NCBI GenBank assembly: GCA_020692215.1
Contig: JAIMKW010000003.1
Span: forward strand, 43,192-107,191
Direction of reading: 5' to 3'
Length of the DNA: 64,000 nucleotides
Source: Sandarakinorhabdus sp.
Lineage (GTDB): Bacteria > Pseudomonadota > Alphaproteobacteria > Sphingomonadales > Sphingomonadaceae
Translations under genes and position numbers: made by a program
In this document: piece after piece, positions 36,573 through 45,295 of the stretch
How positions within the stretch are numbered: the stretch's first letter is position 1
Layout: every line of letters begins with the position of its first letter
Notes under the pieces: generated by a model
Told to the model about the DNA's origin: nothing
The model's input: the letters and a program-made list of their open reading frames with translations, nothing else
The model's database searches: none

Positions 36573-36677
36573 CGGTATCTCCTGTGCGCTCGCGTTCCTC
36601 TGACAGGAGAGCGGCGCGCCTGCTTCTGGCATTTGGGTGCGGATACCTGTGGTGTCCAGCCCAGGCAATGGCAGCCT

Positions 36678-37334
36678 TCAGGAAAAGGCGGCTGCTACCA
36701 CGGCGGCGCGGAGTTCGGGGATACCAGCTTTCGTTTCGCTGCTGGTTGCAATCAGCACCGGGTGCGCTGCCGGGTGCTTGCGCGCCTCTTCCTCCATTGC
36801 GGCCAGCGTGGCGGCCAATGCGGTCGTCTTCACCTTGTCGCCCTTGGTCAGCACGATCTGGTAGGAAACGGCGCTCTTGTCCATCAGGTCCATGATTTCG
36901 CGGTCGACTGGCTTCAGCCCGTGCCGGGCATCCACCAGCACCAGCACGCGCTTGAGCGTGGGGCGGCCGCGCAGATAATCGCCGATCAGCAGGGCCCATT
37001 GGCGAACGACATCCTTTGGTGCCTCGGCATAGCCATAGCCGGGCATGTCGACGAGGCGCAGAACGGGGGGCTCGCCTACAAGGAACAGGTTCAGTTCCTG
37101 CGTGCGGCCCGGCGTGTTGGAGGTGCGGGCAAGGCCCTGCCGCCCTGTCAGCGCGTTCAGCAGGGTGGATTTCCCCACATTGGAACGGCCCGCAAACGCC
37201 ACTTCGGGGAGATCCGCCGACGGCAGGAACTCCAGTTTGGGGGCCGAAAGCTGGAAGGCGATCGGGCCGGCAAACAGCTTGCGCGCGGCTTCGATGGCGG
37301 CCGGGGTGATCTTGCCGGTCTCGCCTGTCGCCAT
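36678..37334 (-). CDS. engB: ribosome biogenesis GTPase EngB (YsxC/YihA)
   Basis: EngB is a GTPase needed for large ribosomal subunit assembly and division. The 218-residue protein has G1 AGRSNVGKSTLLNALTG, G3 DMPGYGYAEAP, G4 VLTKGDKVK and the C-terminal TSSETKAGIPELRA. ATG at 37334 follows the yidC stop by 23 nt and gives the normal length; the open frame reaches 37520 inside yidC. Position after yidC in rpmH-rnpA-yidD-yidC-engB is standard for many Alphaproteobacteria. Confidence 0.92.
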   Translation of the reverse strand: MATGETGKITPAAIEAARKLFAGPIAFQLSAPKLEFLPSADLPEVAFAGRSNVGKSTLLNALTGRQGLARTSNTPGRTQELNLFLVGEPPVLRLVDMPGYGYAEAPKDVVRQWALLIGDYLRGRPTLKRVLVLVDARHGLKPVDREIMDLMDKSAVSYQIVLTKGDKVKTTALAATLAAMEEEARKHPAAHPVLIATSSETKAGIPELRAAVVAAAFS

Positions 37335-37357
37335 GGTGCCGTGGGCCTGCTCCCCTG

Positions 37358-39130
37358 TCACTTCGAGCCTGTCTTGGCGGGTTCTGCCGCGGGGGCAGGC
37401 GCTGGCGCTGGATATTTTTTGATGAGCACCCACTGCTGCAGGATCGACACCAGGTTGTTCACGATCCAGTAGATCTGCAGGCCGGCCGCGAACGGCGCCA
37501 TCATGAACATGAAGATCCACGGCATCCAGGCGAACACCTTCTGCTGGATTTCATCCATGGGCTGCGGGTTCAGCCGGAACTGCACGAACATGGTGATGCC
37601 AAGGATGATCGGCAGGATGCCGATGGCGATGACCGCAGGCGGGCTGAAGGGCAGCAGGCCGAACAGGTTCAGCGGGGTGAGCGGATCGGGCGCGGCGAGA
37701 TCATTGATCCACAGGAAGGCCGGCTGGTGGCGGATTTCCACCGTGATCAGCAGCACCTTGTAGAGCGCATAGAAAATCGGGATCTGCAACAGGATGGGCA
37801 GGCAGCCGGCCAGCGGGTTGATCTTTTCCCGCTTGTAGAGCTCCATCATCTCCATCTGCTGCTTGGCCTTGTCGTCCTTGTACTTGGTTTGCAGCTCTTT
37901 CATTTTCGGGGCGAAAATGCGCATCTTGGCCATGCTGGCATATTGCTTGTTGGCGATGGGGAACAGCACTGTGCGCACGATGAGCGTGAGCCCCACGATC
38001 GCGAGCGCATAGTTGCCAAACACGCCATAGAGCCACTGGAGCAGCGCGAAGATCGGCTGGGCGAGGAACCAGAACCAGCCCCAGGCCAGCGCACGATCAA
38101 ACAGCGGTGCGCCCAGATCATCCCGTACGGCGTTCAGCAGCTTCACTTCCTTTGCGCCGGCGAACAGGTGGCTGGTGCCCGTTGTTGCCTGGCCCGGCGC
38201 CAGCGTGAAGCCGGGCTTCAGCCAGTCTGTCTGGTAGCGGCCACCATCTGCCGCGGTGAAGCGGGCCTCGATATTGGCGGTCTGGTCGGGGATGAGGGCC
38301 GCCAGCCAATGCTTGTCGGTGATGCCGAGCCAGCCGCCCTTCGAGGTGAAGGTCTGCGGGCCGTCGTCGCGAAGGGTGTCATAGCTGACTTCGCCTTCCT
38401 TCAGCGTGCCGCCCAGCACGGCAATCGGGCCGATGTGCAGGTTGAAGGCGTCTTTCCCCGGGCCGCGGCCGGTGCGGTTCACATAAGCGAAGGAGCGCAG
38501 CACGATGGGGCTTGCGCTGCCATTCAGCACGCGCTCGGTGACGGTGAAGACGAAATTCTGGTCGACATCGATGACCAGTTCGAAGGCGAGCTTTTCCGGG
38601 CTGACCCAGCGCAGCGTGACGGGGTTTCCGGGTGTCAGCGTCTGTGCGGATGCAGTCCAGCGGGCATCGACCGGGGGGGCACCGGGGCCGACCCAGCCGA
38701 AGCCGGCAAAATAGGCATCCCGCGCGCCCGACGGCGCAAACAGGCGGACAGATGCAGCATCGGGTTCGATCGAGACCTTGTGATCCTTCAGGACAAGATC
38801 ATCGATCCGCGCGCCGACGAGATTGATCGAGCCCCTGAGCCGCGGGGTATCGATGCGAACGCGGGGTGATTCGGCGATGACTGCGGGAAGCGGGCGGACG
38901 CTGTTTGCGCCGGAGACAGGCACTGAACCTGGTGCCGAAGCAGCGCCGGGCGCTGCAGATGAACCGGGGGTGGAAATATCGGCCGTGGCGCCGGGGGCGG
39001 CCTCCATGGGGGCCGCCTGCTGCACAGGCGCTGGTGTGGGGAAGAAGCGCTCCGCGATGAAAGTCCAGCCGAACAGCACGATGGCCGACAGCAGGACTGC
39101 GAGGACCAGATTGCGATTGTCGCCTGTCAC
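37358..39130 (-). CDS. yidC: membrane protein insertase YidC
   Basis: YidC inserts and folds inner-membrane proteins, alone or with SecYEG. Counting from a GTG at 39130 the protein has 590 residues. It shows an N-terminal anchor (NLVLAVLLSAIVLFGWTFIA), a long periplasmic beta domain rich in Pro/Ala at first, and the five-helix core: WFWFLAQPIFALLQWLYG, LAIVGLTLIVRTVLFPI, ELQTKYKDDKAKQQMEM with CLPILLQIPIFYALYKV, and the C-terminal IFMFMMAPFAAGLQIYWI. A GTG at 39157 is an alternative start; both follow repeated GTGACAG units that make the exact start uncertain. The gene overlaps nothing downstream but starts within or next to yidD's end. Confidence 0.95.
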   Translation of the reverse strand: MTGDNRNLVLAVLLSAIVLFGWTFIAERFFPTPAPVQQAAPMEAAPGATADISTPGSSAAPGAASAPGSVPVSGANSVRPLPAVIAESPRVRIDTPRLRGSINLVGARIDDLVLKDHKVSIEPDAASVRLFAPSGARDAYFAGFGWVGPGAPPVDARWTASAQTLTPGNPVTLRWVSPEKLAFELVIDVDQNFVFTVTERVLNGSASPIVLRSFAYVNRTGRGPGKDAFNLHIGPIAVLGGTLKEGEVSYDTLRDDGPQTFTSKGGWLGITDKHWLAALIPDQTANIEARFTAADGGRYQTDWLKPGFTLAPGQATTGTSHLFAGAKEVKLLNAVRDDLGAPLFDRALAWGWFWFLAQPIFALLQWLYGVFGNYALAIVGLTLIVRTVLFPIANKQYASMAKMRIFAPKMKELQTKYKDDKAKQQMEMMELYKREKINPLAGCLPILLQIPIFYALYKVLLITVEIRHQPAFLWINDLAAPDPLTPLNLFGLLPFSPPAVIAIGILPIILGITMFVQFRLNPQPMDEIQQKVFAWMPWIFMFMMAPFAAGLQIYWIVNNLVSILQQWVLIKKYPAPAPAPAAEPAKTGSK

Positions 39131-39143
39131 GAGTTGGAGCCTG

Positions 39144-39455
39144 TCACTTGCTGTCACCTGTCATTTGGCTGTCGCCCCTCGATTGCGGGCGGCTGGAACG
39201 GAAAAAGCTAAACCGGTCTGGAACGGGATCATGGCCGTGTCCGCCCCAGGGGTGGCAGCGGCCGATGCGGCCCACCGTGAGCCAAAGCCCGGCGATGAGA
39301 CCGTGCCGCTTTATCGCCTCGATGCCATAATGGGAACAGCTGGGGTGGAAACGGCACGAAGGCGGCAGAACAACCGAAACAGTGACCTGCCAGAGGCGGA
39401 AGAGGCCGGCAACCGCGCGGGCCGGCAGCGTGCGCCAGTCTTGCTTGTCTGTCAT
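39144..39455 (-). CDS. yidD: membrane protein insertion efficiency factor YidD
   Basis: A 103-residue Yid[22 protein letters not shown] forms the amphipathic N-terminal helix; [19 protein letters not shown] contains the conserved Cys/His/Ser signature; [18 protein letters not shown] closes the domain. The family adds efficiency to YidC-dependent insertion. ATG 39455 is taken; the start region overlaps the rnpA C-terminus, which ends at 39469, leaving 13 nt between. The C-terminal SQMTGDSK is a variable tail within repeated sequence. Confidence 0.92.
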   Translation of the reverse strand: MTDKQDWRTLPARAVAGLFRLWQVTVSVVLPPSCRFHPSCSHYGIEAIKRHGLIAGLWLTVGRIGRCHPWGGHGHDPVPDRFSFFRSSRPQSRGDSQMTGDSK

Positions 39456-39468
39456 GCCCGGTCCTCTC

Positions 39469-39906
39469 TCATGACCCGACACCCAGCTTGCGGCCGGCCT
39501 TTGCCAGCGCCTGCCGTGCATCGCGCAAAAGATCTGCAAACGGCCGTTCGGCATCCATGCGGCGGGCAATGAAGATATGGTCGGCACCTTCGACCGCGGC
39601 CTCGGGCATGGCGATGCGCGTCGCTTCGCGCAGGCGCCGCCGGGCACGGTTGCGGGCGACGGCATTGCCCACCTTCTTTGAAACGGTAAAACCCGCCCGG
39701 GTTTCCCCCAGCGTGGTCGGTTTCACCAGAAGGATGAAGGCGGTCGAAGGGATCCGGGTTCCGGAATTGGCGGCCAGAAAATCCCGGCGCGCCGTGATTC
39801 GCGAAATCGCCATGGCCGGCTGTTCAGGCGCGGCGAGAGGCTTTTCCCCTGCCCCGGCCCTTTCCTCAGCCCCGGGGGACCCGGGCTTCGGGTGGCCGGA
39901 CGCCAT
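39469..39906 (-). CDS. rnpA: ribonuclease P protein component
   Basis: Protein subunit of RNase P, which matures tRNA 5' ends. The RNR signature appears as [22 protein letters not shown], and [19 protein letters not shown] follows. ATG 39906 lies three bases after the rpmH stop, giving 145 residues; the Met at 39813 ([13 protein letters not shown]) would give 114, nearer the family core. The first 31 residues (Pro/Gly/Glu-rich) are probably a lineage extension or not translated. Coupling to rpmH is usual. Confidence 0.92.
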   Translation of the reverse strand: MASGHPKPGSPGAEERAGAGEKPLAAPEQPAMAISRITARRDFLAANSGTRIPSTAFILLVKPTTLGETRAGFTVSKKVGNAVARNRARRRLREATRIAMPEAAVEGADHIFIARRMDAERPFADLLRDARQALAKAGRKLGVGS

Positions 39907-39909
39907 GGA

Positions 39910-40044
39910 TCAGGCCGACAAAACCTTGCGGCCGCGGGCGCGGCGACGGGCCAGTACCTTGCGGCCGCCCACGGTGGACATGCGGGACCGGAAGCCGTGG
40001 CGGCGTTTGCGAACCAGCCGCGACGGCTGATAGGTGCGCTTCAT
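39910..40044 (-). CDS. rpmH: 50S ribosomal protein L34
   Basis: A 44-residue gene read on the minus strand: it begins [20 protein letters not shown] and ends [12 protein letters not shown], the standard L34 sequence with the KRTYQPS start and GRKVL block. The stop is separated from the rnpA ATG by three bases. The upstream region to 40220 holds no other gene; the rpmH promoter should lie there, facing left. Confidence 0.97.
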   Translation of the reverse strand: MKRTYQPSRLVRKRRHGFRSRMSTVGGRKVLARRRARGRKVLSA

Positions 40045-40220
40045 CGTGCGAATCCTCAAAAAACGGGTGCCAAAACGGGCAGGACAGGTGCAGTGTGCCG
40101 ACGGTTCGACCCGCCAGAAGAGGAGGCCGCATAGCCAAGGCTGCTGAAAAGGTCAACCTCGGCACCCCTGCGACAGGTTGCTGGTGCACGAAGCCTTGTG
40201 TCTGCGCTATGGCCCATTTC

Positions 40221-41369
40221 ATGACCCAGTTCGAACTCACCGCCGACCAGCTTGCCATCCGCGAAACTGCGGAGCGCTTTACCGCTGCCGAGATCACGCC
40301 GCATGCAGCGAAGTGGGACGAGGACCATATCTTCCCGCGCGACACCATTCGGCGGGCCGCTGAACTGGGCTTCGGCGCAATTTATGTCAGCGAGGACTCC
40401 GGCGGGATCGGGCTCGGCCGGCTGGAGGCTGCTCTGATCATGGAAGCGATGGCCTATGGCTGCCCCTCCACATCGGCGTTCATTTCCATCCACAACATGG
40501 CGAGCTGGATGATCGACTGTTTCGGCAGCGAGCGGGTGAAGCAGAAATACCTGCCGTCGCTGGTGCCGATGGACAGCATTTCCAGCTATTGCCTCACCGA
40601 GCCGGGCTCGGGATCGGATGCGGCCGCCATGAAAACCAGCGCCGTTCGCGATGGCAACCATTATGTCGTCTCCGGCTCCAAGGCCTTTATTTCGGGCGGC
40701 GGGGTCAACGAGCTGTATGTCACGATGGTCCGCACCGGGGGCGAAGGGGCTGGCGGCGTTTCCTGCCTGGTGATCGAAAAGGACATGCCCGGCGTTTCGT
40801 TCGGGGCGAATGAGAAGAAGCTCGGCTGGCGATCGCAGCCCACTGCGCAGGTGCATTTCGATGCCGTGCGCGTTCCGGTGGAAAATATGGTGGGCGAGGA
40901 AGGGCAGGGCTTCAAGATCGCAATGGCCGGGCTGGATGGCGGGCGGCTGAACATCGGCGCCTGTTCGCTGGGCGGGGCACAGCGCGCGCTGGACGAAACC
41001 ATTGCCTATGCGCGCGAGCGGCGGCAGTTCGGCAAATCCATTGTCGATTTCCAGGCCACCCAGTTCACGCTGGCGGATATGGAAACCGAGCTGCAGGCGG
41101 CGCGTGCGCTGCTGTATCTGGCGGCTGCCAAGGTTTCGGCCGGTGCGCCCGACAAGACCAAGTTTGCCGCCATGGCAAAGCGGCTGGCGACCGACACCGG
41201 AAGCGCCGTGGTCGACCGGGCTCTGCAGCTGCACGGCGGCTATGGCTATCTTCAGGATTACCCCATCGAGCGGCTGTGGCGCGATCTGCGCGTGCACCGC
41301 ATCCTGGAAGGCACCAACGAGATCATGCGGGTTATAACCGCGCGCGAGCTGCTGCGCGCCGCAAACTGA
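40221..41369 (+). CDS. acyl-CoA dehydrogenase (isobutyryl-CoA dehydrogenase-like)
   Basis: 382 residues with the full acyl-CoA dehydrogenase fold: YCLTEPGSGSDAAAMKTSA near 122-140, SKAFISGGGVNELYV, GLDGGRLNIGACSLGGA near 236-252 and the C-terminal LHGGYGYLQDYPIERLWRD. The catalytic Glu is in RILEGTNEIMR, the classical position. The motifs SISSYCLTEPG and SISIHNMASWMI fit isobutyryl-CoA dehydrogenases of valine breakdown, with 2-methylbutyryl-CoA or short-chain activity as alternatives. ATG 40221 follows an ATG at 40209 in frame by four codons. ETF genes lie just downstream, on the same strand. Confidence 0.85.
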   Translation: MTQFELTADQLAIRETAERFTAAEITPHAAKWDEDHIFPRDTIRRAAELGFGAIYVSEDSGGIGLGRLEAALIMEAMAYGCPSTSAFISIHNMASWMIDCFGSERVKQKYLPSLVPMDSISSYCLTEPGSGSDAAAMKTSAVRDGNHYVVSGSKAFISGGGVNELYVTMVRTGGEGAGGVSCLVIEKDMPGVSFGANEKKLGWRSQPTAQVHFDAVRVPVENMVGEEGQGFKIAMAGLDGGRLNIGACSLGGAQRALDETIAYARERRQFGKSIVDFQATQFTLADMETELQAARALLYLAAAKVSAGAPDKTKFAAMAKRLATDTGSAVVDRALQLHGGYGYLQDYPIERLWRDLRVHRILEGTNEIMRVITARELLRAAN

Positions 41370-41497
41370 GCATCAGGCAGGGGCGCTCTTCCCGCGGATG
41401 TGCGACAGCAGCGAAGCGTCCGGTTCGTTGACTCATGCGCACAGCTTGCGCATTGGGTTCGCGCAAGGTTCCAGACCAATCGGGGAGCATAAGGCCC

Positions 41498-42247
41498 ATG
41501 AAGATTCTCGTGCCCGTGAAACGGGTGGTTGATTACAATGTGAAGGTGCGGGTGAAATCCGACCAGAGCGGCGTTGAACTCGCCAATGTGAAAATGAGCA
41601 TGAACCCGTTCGACGAGATCGCCGTCGAAGAAGCGGTGCGCCTGAAGGAAAAGGGCGTCGCGACCGAGATCGTGGTTGTTTCCGTCGGCCCGGCGCAGGC
41701 GCAGGAAACGATCCGCACCGCGCTCGCCATGGGCGCCGACCGCGGCATCCTTGTGACCGTCGATGGCCCGACCGAAAGCCTTGGCGTTGCCAAGCTGCTT
41801 GCAAAGATCGCCGCCGAGGAAGCCCCGGGGCTGGTGATTCTGGGCAAGCAGGCGATCGACGACGACGCCAACCAGACCGGCCAGATGCTCGCCAGCCTGC
41901 TGGGCTGGGCGCAGGGTACCTTTGCCTCCAAGGTGGAGCCCGCGGCCGACACGGTGAGCGTGACTCGCGAAGTGGACGGCGGGCTGGAAACGGTTGAGCT
42001 GAAGCTGCCCGCGATCGTGACCACCGACCTTCGCCTGAACGAACCGCGCTATGCCAGCCTTCCCAACATCATGAAGGCCAAGGCAAAGCCAATCGCGAAC
42101 AAGACGCCGGCCGATTACGGGGTCGATGTGACGCCGCGGCTGACAATCCTGAAGGTGACCGAGCCGCCCAAGCGCAGCGCCGGCATCAAGGTGAAGACCG
42201 TCGACGAGCTGATTGAAAATCTGAAGACAGCAGGAGCGATCGCATGA
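41498..42247 (+). CDS. etfB: electron transfer flavoprotein beta subunit
   Basis: ETF-beta (249 residues) with EtfA collects electrons from acyl-CoA dehydrogenases. The start [19 protein letters not shown] at 1-19 and the AMP-site [18 protein letters not shown] near 118-135 are diagnostic, as is the C-terminal [23 protein letters not shown] lies 8-12 nt upstream of ATG 41498. The gene overlaps etfA by four bases. It likely serves the dehydrogenases at 1631, 23879 and 40221. Confidence 0.95.
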   Translation: MKILVPVKRVVDYNVKVRVKSDQSGVELANVKMSMNPFDEIAVEEAVRLKEKGVATEIVVVSVGPAQAQETIRTALAMGADRGILVTVDGPTESLGVAKLLAKIAAEEAPGLVILGKQAIDDDANQTGQMLASLLGWAQGTFASKVEPAADTVSVTREVDGGLETVELKLPAIVTTDLRLNEPRYASLPNIMKAKAKPIANKTPADYGVDVTPRLTILKVTEPPKRSAGIKVKTVDELIENLKTAGAIA

Positions 42248-43188
42248 GTGTGCTGGTCCTTTCCGAACATGACAATGCATCGCTGAAGGATGCCACCCTG
42301 AATGCCGTGACAGCGGCCAGGGCGCTTGCCGAAAAGGCGGGCGGCGATGTGCATATCCTTGTTGCCGGCAAGGGATGCGCTGCAGTGTCCGATGCGGCTG
42401 CGAAAATCGAGGGCGTTGCCAAGGTGATTGTTGCCGACGATGCGGCTTATGAAGCGGCGCTTGCTGAAAATGTCGCGCCGCTGATCGCCGGGCTGATGGC
42501 CGGCTATGATGCCGTGATCGCGCCCGCCACCACGCGCGGCAAGAACATCATGCCGCGCGTTGCCGCAGCCCTCGATGTTGCCCAGATTTCGGAAATCCTG
42601 TCGGTGGAGGGCGCCGACACCTTCACCCGGCCGATCTACGCTGGAAATGCGATCGCGACCGTCCAGTCTTCGGATGCGAAGAAGGTGATCACCGTTCGCG
42701 GCACGGCGTTCGCCAAGGCGGCCGCCACTGGCGGATCGGCTGCGATCGAGGCGGTCTCGGGCGGTGGCGATGCCGGCCTTTCCACCTTCAAGGGTGCTGA
42801 ACTGACGGTTTCGGCGCGTCCGGAACTGACGGGCGCGAAGATCATCGTTTCGGGTGGTCGCGCGCTGGGCTCGGGCCAGGCCTTCCACGATGTGATCGAG
42901 CCGCTGGCCGACAAATTCGGTGCAGCTGTCGGCGCTTCGCGCGCTGCGGTCGATGCCGGCTATGTGCCCAATGATTATCAGGTCGGCCAGACCGGCAAGA
43001 TCGTCGCCCCGGAGCTCTATGTCGCGGTCGGTATTTCGGGCGCCATCCAGCATCTGGCCGGCATGAAGGATTCGAAGATCATCGTGGCGATCAACAAGGA
43101 CGAGGAAGCCCCCATCTTCCAGGTGGCGGATTTCGGCCTTGTCGGAGACCTGTTCACCGTGGTTCCCGAGCTTACGTCCAAGCTCTGA
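42244..43188 (+). CDS. etfA: electron transfer flavoprotein alpha subunit
   Basis: 314 residues; FAD-binding half near the C-terminus with [20 protein letters not shown] and [21 protein letters not shown], then [28 protein letters not shown]. These are the canonical ETF-alpha stretches. ATG 42244 overlaps the etfB stop (ATGA), so the subunits are made together. A strong stem-loop 12 nt after the stop may end the transcript. Confidence 0.96.
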   Translation: MSVLVLSEHDNASLKDATLNAVTAARALAEKAGGDVHILVAGKGCAAVSDAAAKIEGVAKVIVADDAAYEAALAENVAPLIAGLMAGYDAVIAPATTRGKNIMPRVAAALDVAQISEILSVEGADTFTRPIYAGNAIATVQSSDAKKVITVRGTAFAKAAATGGSAAIEAVSGGGDAGLSTFKGAELTVSARPELTGAKIIVSGGRALGSGQAFHDVIEPLADKFGAAVGASRAAVDAGYVPNDYQVGQTGKIVAPELYVAVGISGAIQHLAGMKDSKIIVAINKDEEAPIFQVADFGLVGDLFTVVPELTSKL

Positions 43189-43200
43189 CGGTTCAAATTT

Positions 43201-43230
43201 CCTCCACCCTTCCCATATGAAGGGTGGAGG
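43201..43230 (+). promoter_or_regulatory. GC-rich hairpin covering the ribosome site of the small downstream gene
   Basis: CCTCCACCCTT (43201-43211) and AAGGGTGGAGG (43220-43230) form a perfect 11-bp stem with an 8-nt loop. The right arm contains GGAGG, seven bases before ATG 43238, i.e. the Shine-Dalgarno of the next gene. It can act as the etfA terminator, although no T run follows, or hold the small gene's message closed until unfolded. Confidence 0.65.
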
Positions 43231-43237
43231 AGACCGC

Positions 43238-43456
43238 ATGACAGACCCATCAAAAACCAAACCCGCCGCGCAGGCCGAACTGGCGCGCAAGGCGCTTCGT
43301 GCCGTGCAGGAAAGCGCGCACCAGCCCCACCCCGAAAACGAGCCGACTGCCAATGATGGCCATGTGCCTTCACCACGGCCCGATCAGGCGCCTTCGGGTG
43401 CGCTGGATGCCGAAGGGCATCGCCCTGTTCTCGAGCGCTCCAGAAAGGTTCGCTAG
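43238..43456 (+). CDS. small hypothetical protein
   Basis: A 72-residue, mostly polar, likely disordered protein: [19 protein letters not shown] then HQPHPENEP and [15 protein letters not shown], ending in ERSRKVR. No transmembrane segment, signal or known domain is seen; resemblance to DUF1674 is only in length and composition, without its conserved C-terminal block. The ribosome site sits inside a hairpin arm. It lies three bases before the HPF-like gene and may be co-translated with it. I believe it is real because the codon use follows the neighbours and the start has a good Shine-Dalgarno. Confidence 0.6.
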   Translation: MTDPSKTKPAAQAELARKALRAVQESAHQPHPENEPTANDGHVPSPRPDQAPSGALDAEGHRPVLERSRKVR

Positions 43457-43459
43457 GCC

Positions 43460-43780
43460 ATGGAATTCCAGTTCAACACCAGCAACGCCATTACCGGCGA
43501 CGATGATGTTCGCGCGCGCGTGGAAGCGGCTGTCCGCAGCAAGCTGGACCGCATTTCCGATTTGATCACACGGCTTGAGCTGCACATTTCCGACGAGAAT
43601 GGCCCGCGTGGCGGTGTCGACAAGCGCGCCGTTCTGGAAGGGCGCCCGCGCGGGTTCGACCCGATAAGCGTGACCCATAGCGCCGCGACTGTGGATGCTG
43701 CCGCGGCAGGTGCCGCCGACAAGCTGCTGAAGGCCGTTCAAACCCAGCAGGGCAAACGCACGAACCGCAAGGGCCACTGA
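43460..43780 (+). CDS. HPF/RaiA-family ribosome hibernation protein
   Basis: 106 residues: [59 protein letters not shown] and [14 protein letters not shown]. This is the short sigma-54 modulation/HPF fold which binds 30S subunits and helps form inactive dimers or idle ribosomes in stress. Basic C-terminal tail KRTNRKGH. The gene begins three nt after the small hypothetical gene, so expression of this factor may depend on the hairpin at 43201. Confidence 0.8.
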   Translation: MEFQFNTSNAITGDDDVRARVEAAVRSKLDRISDLITRLELHISDENGPRGGVDKRAVLEGRPRGFDPISVTHSAATVDAAAAGAADKLLKAVQTQQGKRTNRKGH

Positions 43781-43807
43781 GGCCTGCTCATTCCATTTGC
43801 CCTGCTT

Positions 43808-43847
43808 GTGAACCGCGGCCGGGGGCGCTACCCCGGCGGCGGTTCAC
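43808..43847. terminator. hairpin between HPF-like gene and 3-hydroxyacyl-CoA dehydrogenase
   Basis: GTGAACCGC (43808-43816) pairs with GCGGTTCAC (43839-43847), and the inner GGCCGGGG/CCCCGGCG continue with one mismatch, giving about 16 pairs and a short loop. It begins 28 nt after the HPF-like stop and 19 nt before the next ATG, fitting a terminator, or attenuation of the following gene. There is no following T tract. Confidence 0.65.
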
Positions 43848-43865
43848 AGCAAGGGAATTCAGGGC

Positions 43866-44732
43866 ATGAAGGTTGGTGTCATCGGGGCGGGGATGATGGG
43901 CGCGGGGATCGCGCAGGTGGCGGCAGCCGCCGGGCACCAGGTTGTGCTGACGGATGTGGATTCCAGCCGGGCCGAAAAGGGCAAGGCCGGGATTGCAAAG
44001 CTGCTCGACCGGCAAATGGCGAAGGGCGCGCTGGAACCGGCCGCCGCCGAAGCGTTGCTGGGGCGCATCGCGACCGCCGGCCATAGTGATGGCTTTGCCG
44101 ACGCCGCCATCGTGATCGAGGCCGCCACGGAAAATGAAGCCCTGAAGCAGAAGATCTTCGCCGGGCTTGCCGGCAAGCTTTCGGCGGAATGCCTGCTCGC
44201 CACCAACACTTCGTCCATCTCGATCACCATGCTGGCTGCTGCGACCGAGCGGCCCGACAAGTTTGTCGGCCTGCATTTCTTCAACCCCGTGCCCGTGATG
44301 AAGCTGGTGGAGATCATCCCCGGCCTTGCGACTTCGGATGCAACCCGCAGCAGCGCCCGCAGCTTCATCCAGACGCTGGGCAAAACTTCCATCGTTTCGG
44401 AAGACAGCCCCAGCTTCATCGTCAACCGCGTTCTGTGCCCGATGCTGAACGAGGCGATCTTTGCGCTGGGCGAGGGCGTGGGCAGTGTGGAGGATATCGA
44501 CACCGGCCTGAGGCTGGGCGCGAACCACCCGATGGGCCCGCTGACGCTGGCGGATTTCGTGGGGCTGGATACGCTGCACGCGATCATGCTGGTGATGCAG
44601 AAGGCCACGGGAGACCCGAAATATCGGCCTGCGCCGCTGCTTTCCAAATATGTGGAGGCGGGCTGGTATGGCCGCAAGACCGGGCGCGGCTTTTACGACT
44701 ACAGCGGCGAAAAGCCCGTTCCGACGCGCTGA
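43866..44732 (+). CDS. 3-hydroxybutyryl-CoA dehydrogenase
   Basis: NAD-dependent oxidation of 3-hydroxyacyl-CoA, usually 3-hydroxybutyryl-CoA. Rossmann motif [18 protein letters not shown] near 3-20; [20 protein letters not shown] near 111-130; the catalytic His in [19 protein letters not shown] near 130-148; [18 protein letters not shown]. At 288 residues it matches the single-domain HbdH/PaaH family. It lies downstream of the ETF genes, after a hairpin, and may be in the same regulon. ATG 43866 has AAGGGAA-like ribosome site upstream. Confidence 0.9.
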   Translation: MKVGVIGAGMMGAGIAQVAAAAGHQVVLTDVDSSRAEKGKAGIAKLLDRQMAKGALEPAAAEALLGRIATAGHSDGFADAAIVIEAATENEALKQKIFAGLAGKLSAECLLATNTSSISITMLAAATERPDKFVGLHFFNPVPVMKLVEIIPGLATSDATRSSARSFIQTLGKTSIVSEDSPSFIVNRVLCPMLNEAIFALGEGVGSVEDIDTGLRLGANHPMGPLTLADFVGLDTLHAIMLVMQKATGDPKYRPAPLLSKYVEAGWYGRKTGRGFYDYSGEKPVPTR

Positions 44733-44820
44733 TCGGGCCGACCCATTTGCTGTCTCCCATGCATTGACAGCCACTGCGGCCTGGGCGGAAGATGCTGGCC
44801 TGGGCAGGGAGATCGGGATC

Positions 44821-45237
44821 ATGGGTGTTCGGGTTAGAACGGCGGCAATCGTGCTGGGCCTTGCAGTGCTTGGCGGCTGCGCCGGCAGCACCGAGGGGGA
44901 ACCAAGATCGCAGCAGGGCTGGGTGCCGGATGGAGAGCCTGTGAACTGCATAAACACGCGGCAGATCCGCAGCACCCATGTCATCGATGACCGCACAATT
45001 CATTTCTTCATGACCAATCGACGGATGTATCGCAATGAGCTGCCCTTCGCCTGTTCGGGACTGGGGTTCCAGCGCGCCTTCAAGCACAACAGCCGCATGT
45101 CGCAACTGTGCAGCGTCAACTCGATTACCGTTGTGCAACCCGGCATGCGCAGCGGCACCGGCGTCTCGTGCCCGCTGGGCCGCTTCCAGCCGATGAAACC
45201 GGTGCCGGCGGCACCTGCCGGCCCGGCGGCAGGCTGA
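44821..45237 (+). CDS. small lipoprotein (DUF6491-like)
   Basis: A 138-residue lipoprotein. MGVRVRTAAIVLGLAVLGGC has a lipobox with Cys at 20. The body contains NCINTRQIRSTHVIDDRTIHF and CSGLGFQRAFKHNS, CSVNSITVVQPG, a Cys-containing pattern seen in small sphingomonad lipoproteins (DUF6491). Four body cysteines could form disulfides. Proline/alanine-rich tail. No function is known. ATG 44821 follows GGGAGATCGGGATC, giving a usable ribosome site. Confidence 0.68.
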   Translation: MGVRVRTAAIVLGLAVLGGCAGSTEGEPRSQQGWVPDGEPVNCINTRQIRSTHVIDDRTIHFFMTNRRMYRNELPFACSGLGFQRAFKHNSRMSQLCSVNSITVVQPGMRSGTGVSCPLGRFQPMKPVPAAPAGPAAG

Positions 45238-45295
45238 GCGCCTGGTTCCTATTGGCTGGGCCACCCGCAACCGTGCCTGGGCCCGGCATTTCTGC

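Noticed and set aside
40045..40220. Replication origin next to rpmH
   Set aside because: No DnaA-box-like TTATCCACA clusters or AT-rich tract are visible and dnaA is not adjacent.
43188..43201. tRNA T-arm-like GGTTCAAATTTCC after etfA
   Set aside because: No acceptor, D or anticodon stems can be drawn around it; it lies next to the hairpin described.
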